A stretch of DNA of 64,000 nucleotides from Massariosphaeria phaeospora. Taxonomy: Eukaryota; Ascomycota; Dothideomycetes; Pleosporales. The DNA is taken from contig JAADJZ010000011.1 of assembly GCA_011032825.1 (NCBI GenBank), forward strand, positions 1,208,501 to 1,272,500, read 5' to 3'. Shown piece after piece: positions 45,399 through 57,833 of this stretch (its first letter is position 1; the number at the start of each line of letters is the position of its first letter). The notes beneath the pieces were generated by a model. It worked only from the letters and a program-made list of their open reading frames with translations, had not been told where the DNA came from and made no database searches. Made by a program: the position numbers and the translations under genes.

Positions 45399-48231
45399 TA
45401 TGTTTAAAAATTACGCTGTATTTAAAAACAAGCTACAACAATTTTACGCAGTTGCTAACAAATCTACTATTTCAAAAAAAAACTATTTAACAAATACGCT
45501 AAACTAAGTTAACTAAAAACTACGCTAACCTATTTTAACAGTACTTTATTTAAATTAACTAAAACAATAAAACACTTATGCGCATGTACAAGCAAAAGCT
45601 AAAAAATAATGTTAAAGCAAAACTAATACGCTCTAAAGCAGCTACAAACATTTTAAGCAATTTAATTAAAAAATTCATTTGCTTTAATAATAAGTTGTAC
45701 GAACTCGCAATTAAAACGCAAGCTAAAGTAAAATTCTACGTACTAAGAAGCAACAAAAGTTATACATTTAACACTAGTTAGCGCTAAATACAAACGCAAC
45801 ACTTGCGCTTAACAAGTATATACAACTTATTCTAAAAATACAAACTTATACACTTTAACAACTTTAACAAAAGCAAACTAATTAAAAAACAATTAAAAAA
45901 TAGTAAAAAAATAAGAACTTGCTATAATTGTAGCAAGCTAGGCTACATATCTAGCAACTATCGTTAAAAAAACAAAGTTGTTTAATAGTTAAACGTACTG
46001 TCTAATACTACGAGTAGTGTTAAAAAAAATAAGTAGTAATTACACCTACAAATGTTAAAAATTAGAAAAAACAATTACCTAAAAGAATAAATTTAGCTAA
46101 AAAAAAGTTAATGTGTAACAACTTTGAATTTACAAATAAAAAATACAAGTTACTTAATAAATAGCTACAAATTCTAATCTATAGGAATTTAGTATAGCAT
46201 TATTTTAACAAGCCTAACTAAAAGCTTACAAACAAAAACAAACAAAAGATTTACTAAAAGCTAAAACGTTTTAAAGAAAATATTTTACTTTTAGATTTAA
46301 ACAAATTAGCTACTAAAGAACACTAGCACAATAAAACTACAAAAAAATCTTAACAAAGCTTTAAAAGCAACTGCAAGAACGCAAACTTTTACGAACTATA
46401 GTACTACTTAAACTACTAAAATCTAAAGTACGCAAAGATGTTATAAATAGTGTACTTCTAAAACTACTACTTTACTTATTACTTTAACAAGCAAAGTTTA
46501 ACATAGTTTTTTTTAAAAAAAAGCTAACTTTGCTTTTAAAAATAGTTTAACTACAAGAACAATACTTGCGAATACTACTTATAAAACAAACGTAACATAC
46601 TATACTTTTTTAGAAAAAAAAATTTAGTAAAACTACTTGCAATGCGAATGCTTGTAAACAGCAACTGTACTTAGGTTTAATAGCAAACTTACTTACATTC
46701 TAACTACGCACAGCATTAAACTTTTAAAAAAGTTAATAAATTTAGTACAAAGTTTTTTTTAAAGCTAGCAACGCATAACTTTAAGGTTAAACAAATTAAC
46801 GTAATTAACCTAGCAGAACAAATTAAGCTTTTAGTAAAGCTTAACGAATACTTAATAAGAGCTTTAATTAACATAGAAGCTTAGAATAACTTTGTTTTCG
46901 CTTAAATAGTATTTGTAGCTAGTCTACGTTTACTAAAGAAATAATAGCTTTATTTACTTACTAGTGCTAACGGACAATTTATATAAGCGTAACTAGTAAT
47001 TACATACAAAACGTATAATGTACTATTGCACATTAAACAATATTAAAAAAAGTTAGCTTTTAACATTTTTGAACTACTTATCTACAATATTATTTTAAAA
47101 CTTTTTTAGTTAAAAAAGCACAACTTTTAGATTAACTAAAGAAAAAATACGCTTTTGCTAGAGTGTTGCAAGAATAGCGCTTTTAACACTATACCTACGC
47201 ATTAGCAAAGTTTAATAGCAAATAAAAAAACAATAATTTAATTGCATTGACAAAGAACAGTTTTAAAACACAAAAGTTCAACTTAACAAATACTAACTTA
47301 AAGCTTTTAAATTAACAAGTTAGAGTAAATAAAAAAATTATCGCACTTTTAAAAATACTCTACGAGTATAAAGAGTTTAAATATTTTTTTTAAAAAGTAG
47401 TAAACGTAAAAGTATTACTAGAATACAAACTTTAAAACTGCAAAATTGTTTTACAAAAAGAAAAGAAACTAACTTTTAGCTTAATTTATAGACTATTAAA
47501 AAAAAAGTTAAACACACTTTACAATTATATTAGAAATAACTTAAAAAAAAGTTACATACAACTATTATAGTTACTTGCAAAATACTTAATTATTTTTGTA
47601 CTAAAAAAAATAGTCTATTACAACTATAAGTTAATTATTGCAAATTTAACAATATTACAGTTAAAAATTAATACTTTCTACTAAATATTATAGAATTACG
47701 AGATTAATTATTTTACGCAAAAGTCTTTACAGCGCTTAACCTACACAATAGTTACTACTTTATTAAAATAAAAAAAAGTAAAGAATAAAAAATAGTGTTC
47801 TAAACGAGATACAAATACTACAAATACACTATTATGCTATTTAAGTTTACAAATGCTTTAGCAACTTTATAGAAACTTATTAACAACGTGTTAAAAACGT
47901 ATTTAAATATTTTTGTCGTTGCTTATTTAGACAATATTCTTATTTATTCTAAAACTCAAAAAAACTATGTTAAATATGTCAAAACGGTACTAAAGTGCTT
48001 TAACTAGTTTAACTTTTAATTTAAACTAAAGAAGTGCGAATTTTACAAGCGCAAAGTTGCATTTCTTAAATATATAGTAAAAGCAAACGGAGTACGCATA
48101 AGCAAAAACAAGATTAAAGTAGTTAAAAAATAGCTACAACTTAAGAACGTTAAGAAAATACAATTCTTTTTAAAGTTTCTAAACTTCAATTGTTAGTTTA
48201 TTAACAATTACTTGAAAATTGCTATACGTTT

Positions 48232-48443
48232 GTGTAATAAGCGAATGCTTAATAAAATACTTTAGCTACTAGGCCTTAGTTAGAGCAATTTCGTACGAAA
48301 TTGTTTTGCAAACTTTTAGCTAAGCTTCGATAGATTCTAGCGTAGCGCAAAAAGTATAAAAAGCTCTTTTATTTAAAAAATAAAATCGCATTAATTTATT
48401 ACTATCTACATTCGAGCTTGCTTACTTTGGCAATTTCTTTACA
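48232..48443 (+). repeat. 5' LTR of gypsy element 2
   Basis: 212 bp from TGTAATAAGCGAATGC to GCAATTTCTTTACA. Aligns along its whole length with 57447-57657; most differences are C/T or G/A. Confidence 0.82.
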
Positions 48444-51400
48444 TTTAAATTAATTAACTTTTTTAGAATAAAAATCGCTAAATTCTTTAAAAGCAGCGAT
48501 ATTTAAAAGGTTTAGAAACCTACTAAATTCTTTACGGCAACAATTGAATAAAGTTCTTTAAAACAAACCAAAGCTTACAACTACAATAGCTAATTTTAAT
48601 TAAGTTTTAGCATTAGTAGCATAAGTTAGGGAAATGCAGCAAAGCAGCGTTTCTACTAGCGAAATTAAGTTTATTCTGCGTAAACAAATAGCTTATAAAA
48701 GTTTTAATCTAAAAACAATTTAGATTTGCATAAACGCAACAAGCAATGCGTTAGATAAAAAGTTACTTTTAAGCAAAAGCCTAAACCTAGAACTTTTCAA
48801 AAAGCCTACGAAGTTCTAAAGAACTTAAACTTTTGTAATATTCTAAGCACTATAGATTTTTTTGTAAACTAGCGAAAAATTCTTAAACTCTAAAGCTTTA
48901 GTTAACAACGAGCTTTGCGAGCTAAATATAGTTGAAACTATGCGAGCTTGTATTCTTAAGCTTAAACAAAAAGTAGCTTACTACTACAATACCTTGTACT
49001 TAACTTGCTTAAGCTTCTTTTTAAACTTTTACTACTTAGCTACTAATAGCTTCGTTAAGTAAACTTCTAGCATAGTAAGAAAATACAAAATCTTTAACCT
49101 AGCTTTGTTTAGTAGCAAAATTAAAAACTACGCAAAGTTTTAGATACAAATAGAAAACAATTTTTTTTATAACAAGAAATCTATCGAAATAAGCTGCAGC
49201 TACATTTTTAACTAGTTAAAGAATTCTACTTCTACTACAAGCTTAGCTTGGTACTAAAGAAACTAAAGCGAAGTAATAAACGAATTCTAGGCTTACTTAG
49301 ACATTTACTAAGTAGATAAAAACTACGTAAATAAAGCTTAAACTCGTTTCGTTACTTTATTTATAAAGAAAAGTACTTTTTAGAAGTACAACAAAGAGTT
49401 TATAAAACTTACATACGACTTAGGTATAAACACAATTACTAATTTCAATGCACTTAAAAGCTATTACCTAGCTAGCTTTTAACTAGACTTTTAGAAATAG
49501 ATAGCTATTGTAATTCTAAACTCTACTAGCTCTTTTCGAAAAGTTATAAACCGCGTTGCTTTAATAAACAAAAACTTTTAGCGAGTTAAACACGCTTTGT
49601 AGAACTAGCTAACAACTACTAGCAGCGTTCTCGCTGCTAATCTAGACGCTATAAAATAAACGTTAGAAGTACCTACTACTTAAACAGCTTGCTTAAAAGC
49701 AACAACTAAACGTACTTGTAGCAAAAAAAAAGTAGTTTAGCAAACTAAAAAGAAAATTAATTGCTTTTGCTAACTAAAGCTTTGCTTTAAGTGCGTAGAT
49801 TCTAGCTACTACAGCTCAAATTGCTACTTAAACGTAGTAAAGAAACTACTATTAGTTTGAACTACTACTACGCTTGTTTTTTAAGTAGAAAACGCGTTTA
49901 AAGCAAAGAGTTTAGAAAACTAGTTACTTTTAGCATAAATTGTAGTTAGAAGTAAATCGAAAAAAAATACGCAAAAATTGTTGAACTAGTATTTTAAGTT
50001 TCGCTAGAAGTAGCTAGACAAGAAACTTTTAACTATATACTTACTTATTAATCAAAATACTTTTGCTTTAACATTTCTAGATTTAGAATGTAATACGTAT
50101 AGTATTGTAAGTAAAAAATTCTACAACAAAGCGCGTTTTTAGCGTATTCTAATAAAACACTAGCTAATTATAAGCTTAAACAACTACTAGGTAGTAGTTT
50201 AAAAAGCTACTTGCTTTAACATAAACATTAATAGCTATAAAAAAGTAGTTTAAGCTTTCGTTATAAGCGACAATAGCTTTGATAATATTTTTAGCTAGCT
50301 TTAGATAAACTGCTACGACGTTACTATTGCTTTTGCAAAGAAATCCGTTTTTATGCACTCCGTAAAAATTCAAATTTAAAGCTAAAAAAAAAAAACTCTT
50401 AAATAGTTCTAGAATTTTAGAAGTATTTGGTAAAACTTTTAGCTACTTTATACAAAACGCAAAATAAAAAAGCTTAACAACTTAAGTTTTTGCAGCATTT
50501 ATAGCGAACATTTAAAAAGCACTAGCGCTTAAAATTAAGCTTAACTTAAAGAATACTTTTTTAAACTAAATGCAAAACTAGTACAAAGCTTTTTTACAAA
50601 CTAAAGCTAACAAGCTTGTACTATACTAAAAGAAAATAAACTACACTATTAAGCTTGTAAAAAAGTACAAAGTAAAGTTAAAAGTTTTATATAGCTTGCT
50701 TTACAATATGTTCAAAACCAAACTCTTTATACTAAAAAAACAGCTTACTTTCTATTTTAACTAGAGATTTATACGAGTTAGCTACTTTTAAGCTAGCACT
50801 TTTGTTTTATTTGCAAAAAAACTAGAAAGCAAATTGAGATTTTGCGTAGATTACTAGGCACTTAACGCAATTTTAAAGAAAAACTAGTATTCTTTGCTGC
50901 TAATTTACGAAACGCTAAACTAAATTAGCAAAGCTAAATAGCTTACTAAGCTAGACGTTGTTTAAGCGTTTTACAAAATCCAAATCGCACTTAGAAAAAA
51001 GTAAAAAACAGCGTTTCGTACAACATTCAAGCTGTACAAATAAATAGTTTGTTATTTTAAGCTAGGTAACGCACTAAGTACTTTTTAGAAGTATATTAAT
51101 TACGTTCTTGTAGCGTACATTAACATTAACGCTTTTGCGTACATTAACAACGTACTTATTTACTCTAACAGAAGCTAGAAAAACTACTACTAAAAAGTTA
51201 AAAAAATTGTTTAAAAACTCTAAAACGCTAGCCTACACTTTAATATCAAAAAATTAAAGTTTAAAGTTACAAAAACTAAGTATCTTAGCTTTATTATTAA
51301 AGTTGAGAAAAGTATTAGCATAGATCTAGAAAAAGTACAAGCAATTTTTAAGTAAAAAGCGCTAGCTTTAGTTAAAAAAATACAAAGTTTTGTTAGCTTT

Positions 51401-53727
51401 GCAAATTTTTACAGGCAATTTATACGCAATTTTTCTGCTATTGTTTTCTTGCTAACGAAGTTAACAAGCAAAAGCTACGAGTTTAGCTAAAGCTAAAAGC
51501 AATAAAAAGCATTTGATACGCTAAAAAAAAAATTATGTCTAGTTTATTGCTAGTTTATTTTAACTTAGACTTGTATACGGTGATTAAAGCGAACGCTTTT
51601 AAATACGCTACAAGCAGCGCTTTTTTACAAAAAACTAAAAACAACATGTAGCACGTAGTAGCTTACTACTTTGCAAAAAACTCTTTAGCAAAGTTTAATT
51701 ATACAATCTAGAATAAAAAACTACTAGCAGTAATTAAATGCATTAAAGAATAAAAGTTTAAGCTAAAAGTAGTTTCTAAAATTATAGTTTATATAGACTA
51801 CAAAAACTTGCTGTATTTTACAACTACTTGCTTGCTTACAAAGCAGCACGTTTGCTAAGCGAATATTTTTTTTAAATACAATCTAAAGTTTGTATACTAC
51901 TTAAGCGCAGCAAATAAATAAGCAAACGCTTTTTTCTAAAAAAAGCAGAATTTTCTTTAGAATAAAAAGAACTTTCGCTTTTAAAGTTGCTATTTCTAAC
52001 TTCTCAAACTAAAAACGTTTTTGATAAAAGTAATATTACAAAAAATATACCTAGCGTTATACACGCTTTTCTTGCTTAAATTTTCGCAGCTTAAGTTGCT
52101 ACAGTGCTAGCTATTTCTAAAGCTAATATTTCGCAAAATATCAAGAATGCTAAAGAAAGTTTTGCTTTTTTGAAAAAAAATGTTATTGCAATTTTCGAAA
52201 ATGCGAAGATTAGAGAAAGCGTTTTAACTTTAAATACTATTTATAAAAGAAAGAATGTAAGCTTACAAAAAAATATTCTCGCTTAGAATAACAAAACTAA
52301 AAAGAAAATAATGCTAAAGAAGCTCTAGCGAAAAGGCGTTGTAAAAAACAAAATCTACAAAAGCGCTTTTAACGCAGTGCAAAATAGCTTCTTTAAAAAA
52401 AGCACTTGCTAGAAATTTCTACTAAAATTAAATTTAAAAGCTTTACAAGCGAATTGCGGCGCTAACAGCAGTAAAAAATTTTACTTAACAAAAAAAGTAA
52501 GTACCAAAAACGCACTATTTGTGCACGAAACTAATTTTTGAAGTACACAACTCTTTTGTTGCTAGGCACCTAAAAAAAAAATACGTACAATATTCTTAAA
52601 CAAGAGTTTTTTTAGCTTAGAATAAGTTTTGATATATAGCGATACATTGCAAATTGTAACGCTTGCAAACTATTACAATTAATAATTCGCTAAGCTGCTA
52701 AGAGCAAAGAATGCTTTTACTTTAGCGTTAAAAGTAACAGAGCACGGCTATACTTTAAGTAAGCTTAGCGCGTAAGCTAGAAACTTTCTACGATAATACA
52801 GCTTTTTTACATGCTTTGTTTAATCTCGTGCTCTCTATAGCACTTTAAAAGCAAAAGATTAAAACGCTTTTACTAATCTATTTGCTTTGCAAAAGTAAAG
52901 AAATTATACAAAGCACACTTAAGTATATAGTTAAAACAATAAACTTTTATAGCTTATTATTTTTAATCTAAATTTTATTAGCTTAATTAGATCTCGATTT
53001 ACTAGTTGAATTTTTACTTTAACTTTAATACTCTTTACAAAACAAAACCTGCTACTGTCTTAGTATCAAACGCTTAACAACTTTCTTTAGTTATTCGAAC
53101 TTACTTATTCTTAAGAACTAACGAAGCTTTGATAAACAACTTTTCTAAGTTCGCTTAGCTTTTACACAAACGAGCAAAACTGTAAAAAAAGTTTAAAAGC
53201 AGATTTTTACGCTTGCTGCTAGTCTTAGACTGTATGTATAAAAAACTCTTTATAAACTTTATAACAAAACTTTTTAAAAGTAATAGCTACACTAATTTTT
53301 TTGTTATTACAAACTAGCTTAGCAAGAATATAATCTTAATTCTAATAGCTTAAATAAACGCAAAATTCGTAGCTATAGTTTTTCTTAACAAAGTAGTAGC
53401 TTACTACTAGCTTCTAAACGCAATTGTTTTAAACAAAAAATTCTAGTTTGTAAAAAACTTTTAGAGAATTTTGTGCAAAGAACTTAAAATTATGCAGCGC
53501 TTTTCAACAGCGTTTTACATAAAAACAAACAAAACTACAAAAAAGCAAATTTAACAATTAAATTCGTTTTTTGCTTTTTTGTAGATTAGAACTAAAAAAA
53601 CTAAGCAGCGCTATGCTCAATAGTCTAAATCGCTATTTAAAGCAAAAAAGCAGTTTATACAAAAGTTAGCTTGTTTTTTTTACAACATAGTTACAAAATA
53701 AACTTTATCTAGTTTAAAGCTAACGTA

Positions 53728-55363
53728 TTAGATCACCGAGCCGGCTAGATCACCGAGCCGGCTACTTTTCCTTGGCACTACCAACTCTATCATCGGCCTA
53801 CGATGCCTCAACCAAGCAACGCAATACTTACTGAACAAGAAGGTAGAATTGATATCGCAATCCAAGCTTATAAAGCCGGCCAATTTCGAAGTCTACGACG
53901 CGCTGCTGCATCGTTCAACGTCAATCACCAGAGACTCTCTGATCGGCTCAACGAAATCGCATTTCGACCTCAAACACGACCTAATTGCCAGAAGCTCACT
54001 GCGACTGAAGAGCAAACGATTGTCCAACATATCCTCGACCTTGATTCGCGAGGATTTGCCCCCCGGCTGTCTGAGGTGGGAGATATGGGAGATAAACTGA
54101 TGGCTGCGCGGGGTGGAGAGCCAGTAGGCAAGAAATGGGCTACAAGATTTGTATCGCGTTCAGGCGAGCTCAAGATGGCCTTCAATCGAGCAAAGGACCG
54201 GCAGAGGATACAACAGGAAGATCCTGAGGTGATTGGCGCGTGGTTCAAGCTTGTTGGGGATACTAAAGCCAAGTACGGCATCCACGAGGATGACGTGCAC
54301 AACTTCGATGAAACTGGCTTCCAGATGGGCGTAATTGGGTCTATGAAAGTCGTTACAGGCTCTCAAAGACGTACTCGACCTAATCTAATCCAGCCAGGCG
54401 ATCGAGAGTGGGTAACAGTTATCCAGAGCATCTGCGCCGCAGGGTACGCGATCCCGCCGTTTATTATCTACAAAGGGCGCGTTCACATCTCAGCATGGTA
54501 CGAGGAGGATTCTATACCTGGCAATTGGAAGCTCTCAGTCTCTGAGAACGGCTGGACAAACAACGCTCTTGGTCTTGAGTGGTTGAAGCATTTTGACGCG
54601 CATACAAAGGCGCGTCAGGTAGGGGGGTATCGGCTGCTTATTCTGGACGGCCATGAGAGCCACCAATCTCAGGATTTCAAGGACTATTGCCTTGAGAACA
54701 AGATCCTTACGCTCTGCAGGGCTAGTTCCTATCAATGCGCAGGTAGTACTTGATCGCCTTGAAGTACGGCTACGTACCCCGCCACCACCCCCCGCACCAG
54801 AGACGCCGTGGCAGTCAAAGACTCCAAGCAATACGCTTGAATTTGGATCGCAATCAAAGCTTATTACTACTAAGCTTGGTTCCTCTCCATCATCTCTAAA
54901 GGATGGGGTTAACCAGCTTGTCAAAGGGTCCTACTAGATGGCCCATCAGGTTGAGCTAATGCGCGATCGAATCTCTAGCCTTGAAAAGACTATTGAAGAA
55001 GCAACAAGAAGAAAATTACGAAAACGGAAGCGGATTCAGACAGGTGGCACAATAGAGTATAGTAACAGATCAGCGCAGGTAGCTGCTGAAGCGTCTACAG
55101 CACCTTAGCTATCAAAGAAGGCGCGTAGTAGAGAGGGTCAAGAAAGAGCACAACCAGCTCTACGGCGCTGTAGAAACTGTGGTGATACAGGGCACAATGC
55201 CCGAACCTGCCAAAAGGATACAGAAGAAGCTTCTGAATCTGGAGCTAGCACGACGTACGCAGGTTCCTTGTTCGATAGCGATTAGTTTGATGTTCTTTGA
55301 GATGAGTTGGTTGTGCCAAGGAAAAGTAGCCGGCTCGGTGATCTAGCCGGCTTGGTAATCCAA
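53728..55363 (+). mobile_element. pogo-type transposon C, little mutated, inside gypsy 2
   Basis: 1,636 bp with TA on both sides (53726-53727 and 55364-55365). The inverted ends begin TTAGATCACCGAGCCGGCTA (left) and, read in reverse, TTGGATTACCAAGCCGGCTA (right). Each contains two tandem GATCACCGAGCCGGCTA-like 17-mers and continues to CTTTTCCTTGGCAC. GC content is far above the surrounding AT-rich gypsy sequence, so it arrived after most RIP there. Confidence 0.92.
53803..55285 (+). pseudogene. pogo C transposase, internally deleted
   Basis: From ATG 53803 an open frame of 316 codons carries the N-terminal helix-turn-helix domains (RSLRRAAASFNVNHQRLSDR), the CENP-B-type half and two catalytic Asp motifs (NFDETGFQMGVIG at about 54301 and LLILDGHESHQS at about 54635). 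At about 54718 sequence jumps from NKILTLC to GLVPINAQVVLDRL with a frame change. The HLLQPLDVGCF region seen in related elements is missing, a deletion of roughly 200 bp. The rest includes two TAG codons and the C-terminal knuckle CRNCGDTGHNARTC (about 55160-55210). Not functional as it stands. Confidence 0.88.
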
Positions 55364-57446
55364 TACGTTAACAAAACTACGAACGCTTTGTACTAAAACC
55401 TTTTTAATCTAGCTCAAAGCGCTTCAAACATAGCGTAGAAAATTAAAGAAGTAGTTAACTTTGCTTAGGCAGCGATAGCTAAAGCTTAATAAAAGTAAAA
55501 AAATTAAGCGAACAAATACCGCAAGAAAGCGCTTATTCTGCGAGTAAAAAACAAAGTTTAGCTGCAATATAGTAAACAGCTTTTTAACAACTACTTTAGC
55601 AAGAAACTTAACTAAAAAAATAGCAAGTTTTTTGTACTAGAAGTTAAATCTGTAGCTAACGTTAGCTTAGACACGCTATTTAAAATTAATTTAATTTTTT
55701 CTATAAACTAGTTAAAGCTCGCAGCAAGCAACTTTTTTAATAGCTAAGTTGTTACAAACTAGCGCCTAGCTAGCATCTAAATTAAAAAAGTAGCAAAATA
55801 CCTTGTCGAAAGTATTATAGCAAAGCAACAAAAGAAAGTTAAAAAAAGCTAGCAAAAGCAATACTAAGTAAAATAAGTTAAGTACAATTAAAAAACTTAA
55901 AAGCCTATTAAAAATCTTAGAAATACAAAAGCTTTGTTAGTTTGAAAAAACGCTTTAGCACTTTATCGAAACGACGACGAACAGCTTTCTCAAAGCTTTG
56001 TATTAAGAAATTTAATTTCTAAAACAATTAAACGCTAAAACCGCAAATAAACGTCGCCGCTAGAGAATAAAAAAGCAAAGAAAATTTTACTTTTCGCTGT
56101 TAGCAATACTTATTTGAAAATCTTACTAGTTACAAGCACAGTATATTTAAAAACTTAGTTTAGAATTTATTAAGCGAAAAGTATTTTAAGTAGAAACGCT
56201 TTAGCAGAAACGCTTTAGTAGTTTAGCTAACTAGCAAGAAAGAAAATGTACATATTAACGTTTTTATTCTAGAAAAAAAAACTAACGCGTTAATTACTTT
56301 AGCGCTAAAACTTTTATTGTTATTCTAGCTTATGTCTATGCTAGTAAACGCAAAAGTAGTTTTAAACGCGCTACAAAAAAGTTTAGCTTGTAGATTAAAT
56401 AGTTAAAAGTTACAACTACTTAAAGCAGCAAGCTAGTTAAAAGCACTAACGACTTAGTTAAAGCTACTTGCAAAAGTTTTATTTTAAAACAATATTAATA
56501 ATAAACTTAACTAAGAATAGTTAAAAAACTTACTACACGAGTTAGCATGCTAACAACATTTTTAAATACAACTTTAAAACTCTTAATTGCTTTAATATGC
56601 TAGATAGTTAACGAGCAGAAATAAGCAATTAATGTAAAAAAATTTACTAGCAGCTACTTTTTCTGCTTTTATACGCGCGATTTTTATTTTAAGCTTAAAA
56701 AGTATAGCCTAGACAACGTTGTTTATTTTTTTTAGCGTTACTTTAAAACTAAGCGAGTTGTTAACGAGGTTAAGCTTAAGCGCGAAAATGTTGTTAATAT
56801 TAGCATAAAAGTTAAACAGAATTTTAAAAAAGTAAAAAAAAAATTAATAAGTAGAGCACTAAAACTTACTAAACAATATAATACATAAGCGTTATAACAA
56901 ATAAAGCAAGTTATTGTAAAGCTGCGCTTAAGAAGTATTATGTAGAAGTTAAAGTAGTAATCTATGCTTTCTACGCAACAAGCGCAAAAAGTCTAAGCTT
57001 TACAAATAAGCGCGTAATTCTTCGAGTTACTTTTTTTTTAAGTTGCTTTTTACTTTTTTTTGCAAGCAGCAAAAACGCAACTAGCTACTTATTAGCAAAG
57101 CTAATATTACTAACTTTTAAATTAACAAGAGCTTTAACTTTATGCTAACTCTTTGACTAGCGCAACGTAAAAACAAGCGTAAACAAGCTAGCCAACGCAA
57201 AAAGCTTTTTTAAAGTAGTATTTTTTTTTACTATAATAAAGCAGAAGCTGTAGAAACGCGCGAAAGCGAAAATAGCAAAGCAAAAGCTACAAAAAAAGCA
57301 GCTAAAAAAATTGTAGTTAAAGAAAAAAGCTTATAACAAGTGCAAGTAGCTTAAGTTGCTACTCTAGTAAAGCAAAAATTCTTTAAAAAAAAAATTAAAA
57401 AGCCTAAGCGTTTTTGTGTTTACTTTGACAAACGCGAAAAAGCTTA
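55364..57446 (+). other. 3' part of gypsy element 2, unassigned relic sequence
   Basis: AT-rich and RIP-like, with no open frame over 60 codons. Short protein-like shreds can be read on the plus strand (for example DNVVYFF and KTKRVVNEVKLKRENVV near 56700-56790) but I cannot assign them. It may be an extra ORF of the retrotransposon or another older insertion. Just before the 3' LTR there is a purine-rich ACGCGAAAAAG that could be the polypurine tract. Confidence 0.4.
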
Positions 57447-57657
57447 TGTAATAAGTAGATGCTTAATGAAATGCTTTAGTTGCTAGGCTTCGATTAAAGC
57501 AATTTCGCACGAGATTGCTTCGCTAACTTTTAGCTAAGCTTCGATAGATTCTAGCGTAGCGCAAAGAGTATAAAAAGCTCTTTTATTTTATAAATACAAT
57601 TGTATTAATTTATTACTTTCTACATTAGAACTTGCTTACTTTAGCAATTTCTTTACA
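57447..57657 (+). repeat. 3' LTR of gypsy element 2
   Basis: 211 bp, TGTAATAAGTAGATGC to GCAATTTCTTTACA, the partner of 48232-48443. Confidence 0.82.
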
Positions 57658-57833
57658 CTACTATTAAAAATATAGCTAATTTCTTACTAGCTAAGCGTTA
57701 CTAAGATTTAGTTAGCTAAAACTAAGCTAAAACCTTTGTAAAGCGCTAGCTAGCGCTTTAAGTTTAGTTTAATTAAAAGTACAACTACAAGAAAAAAAAT
57801 TCTAAAGTTATTAAAAACTATTTCTAGCTTGTA

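Larger units (their letters stand above)
43526..48231 (+). mobile_element. Ty3/gypsy retrotransposon relic 1 (gag-pol, truncated)
   Basis: Heavily mutated, AT-rich, plus-strand element, interrupted at 43554 by pogo copy A. Gag sequence continues from 45399: AATNILSNLIKKFICF and NKLYELAIKTQAKVKFY (45640-45760), then a zinc knuckle CYNCSKLGYISSNYR (about 45920-45964) with its last Cys changed to Tyr. Reverse transcriptase is recognisable at about 47911-47950 (YLDNILIYS in place of YLDDILIYS) and a gypsy thumb motif near 48150-48210. The element is cut at 48231 by the LTR of element 2. No intact frame; stops are mostly TAG and TAA. Confidence 0.75.
48232..57657 (+). mobile_element. Ty3/gypsy LTR retrotransposon 2, RIP-mutated, hosting a later insertion
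   Basis: Bounded by related 212 and 211 bp direct repeats with TG...CA ends. After subtracting pogo C (53728-55363) it is about 7.8 kb. The order of recognisable parts fits gypsy: a gag-type knuckle LCFKCVDSSYYSSNC (about 49785-49830), reverse transcriptase with FCVDY and AKLTKLDVV-like sequence (50800-50990) and YINNVLIYS (about 51140-51170) for the YLDD box, the thumb VSFANFYRQFIRNFSAI (51390-51440), RNase H (about 51560-51930, DYKNLLYFTTT), then probable integrase (52500-53100). There is no intact frame. I saw no 5 bp target duplication. Confidence 0.8.

Noticed and set aside
48227..57662. 5 bp target duplication for gypsy element 2
   Set aside because: The bases outside the two LTRs (GTTTG and CTACT) do not match, so none is claimed; deletion or mutation may have removed it.
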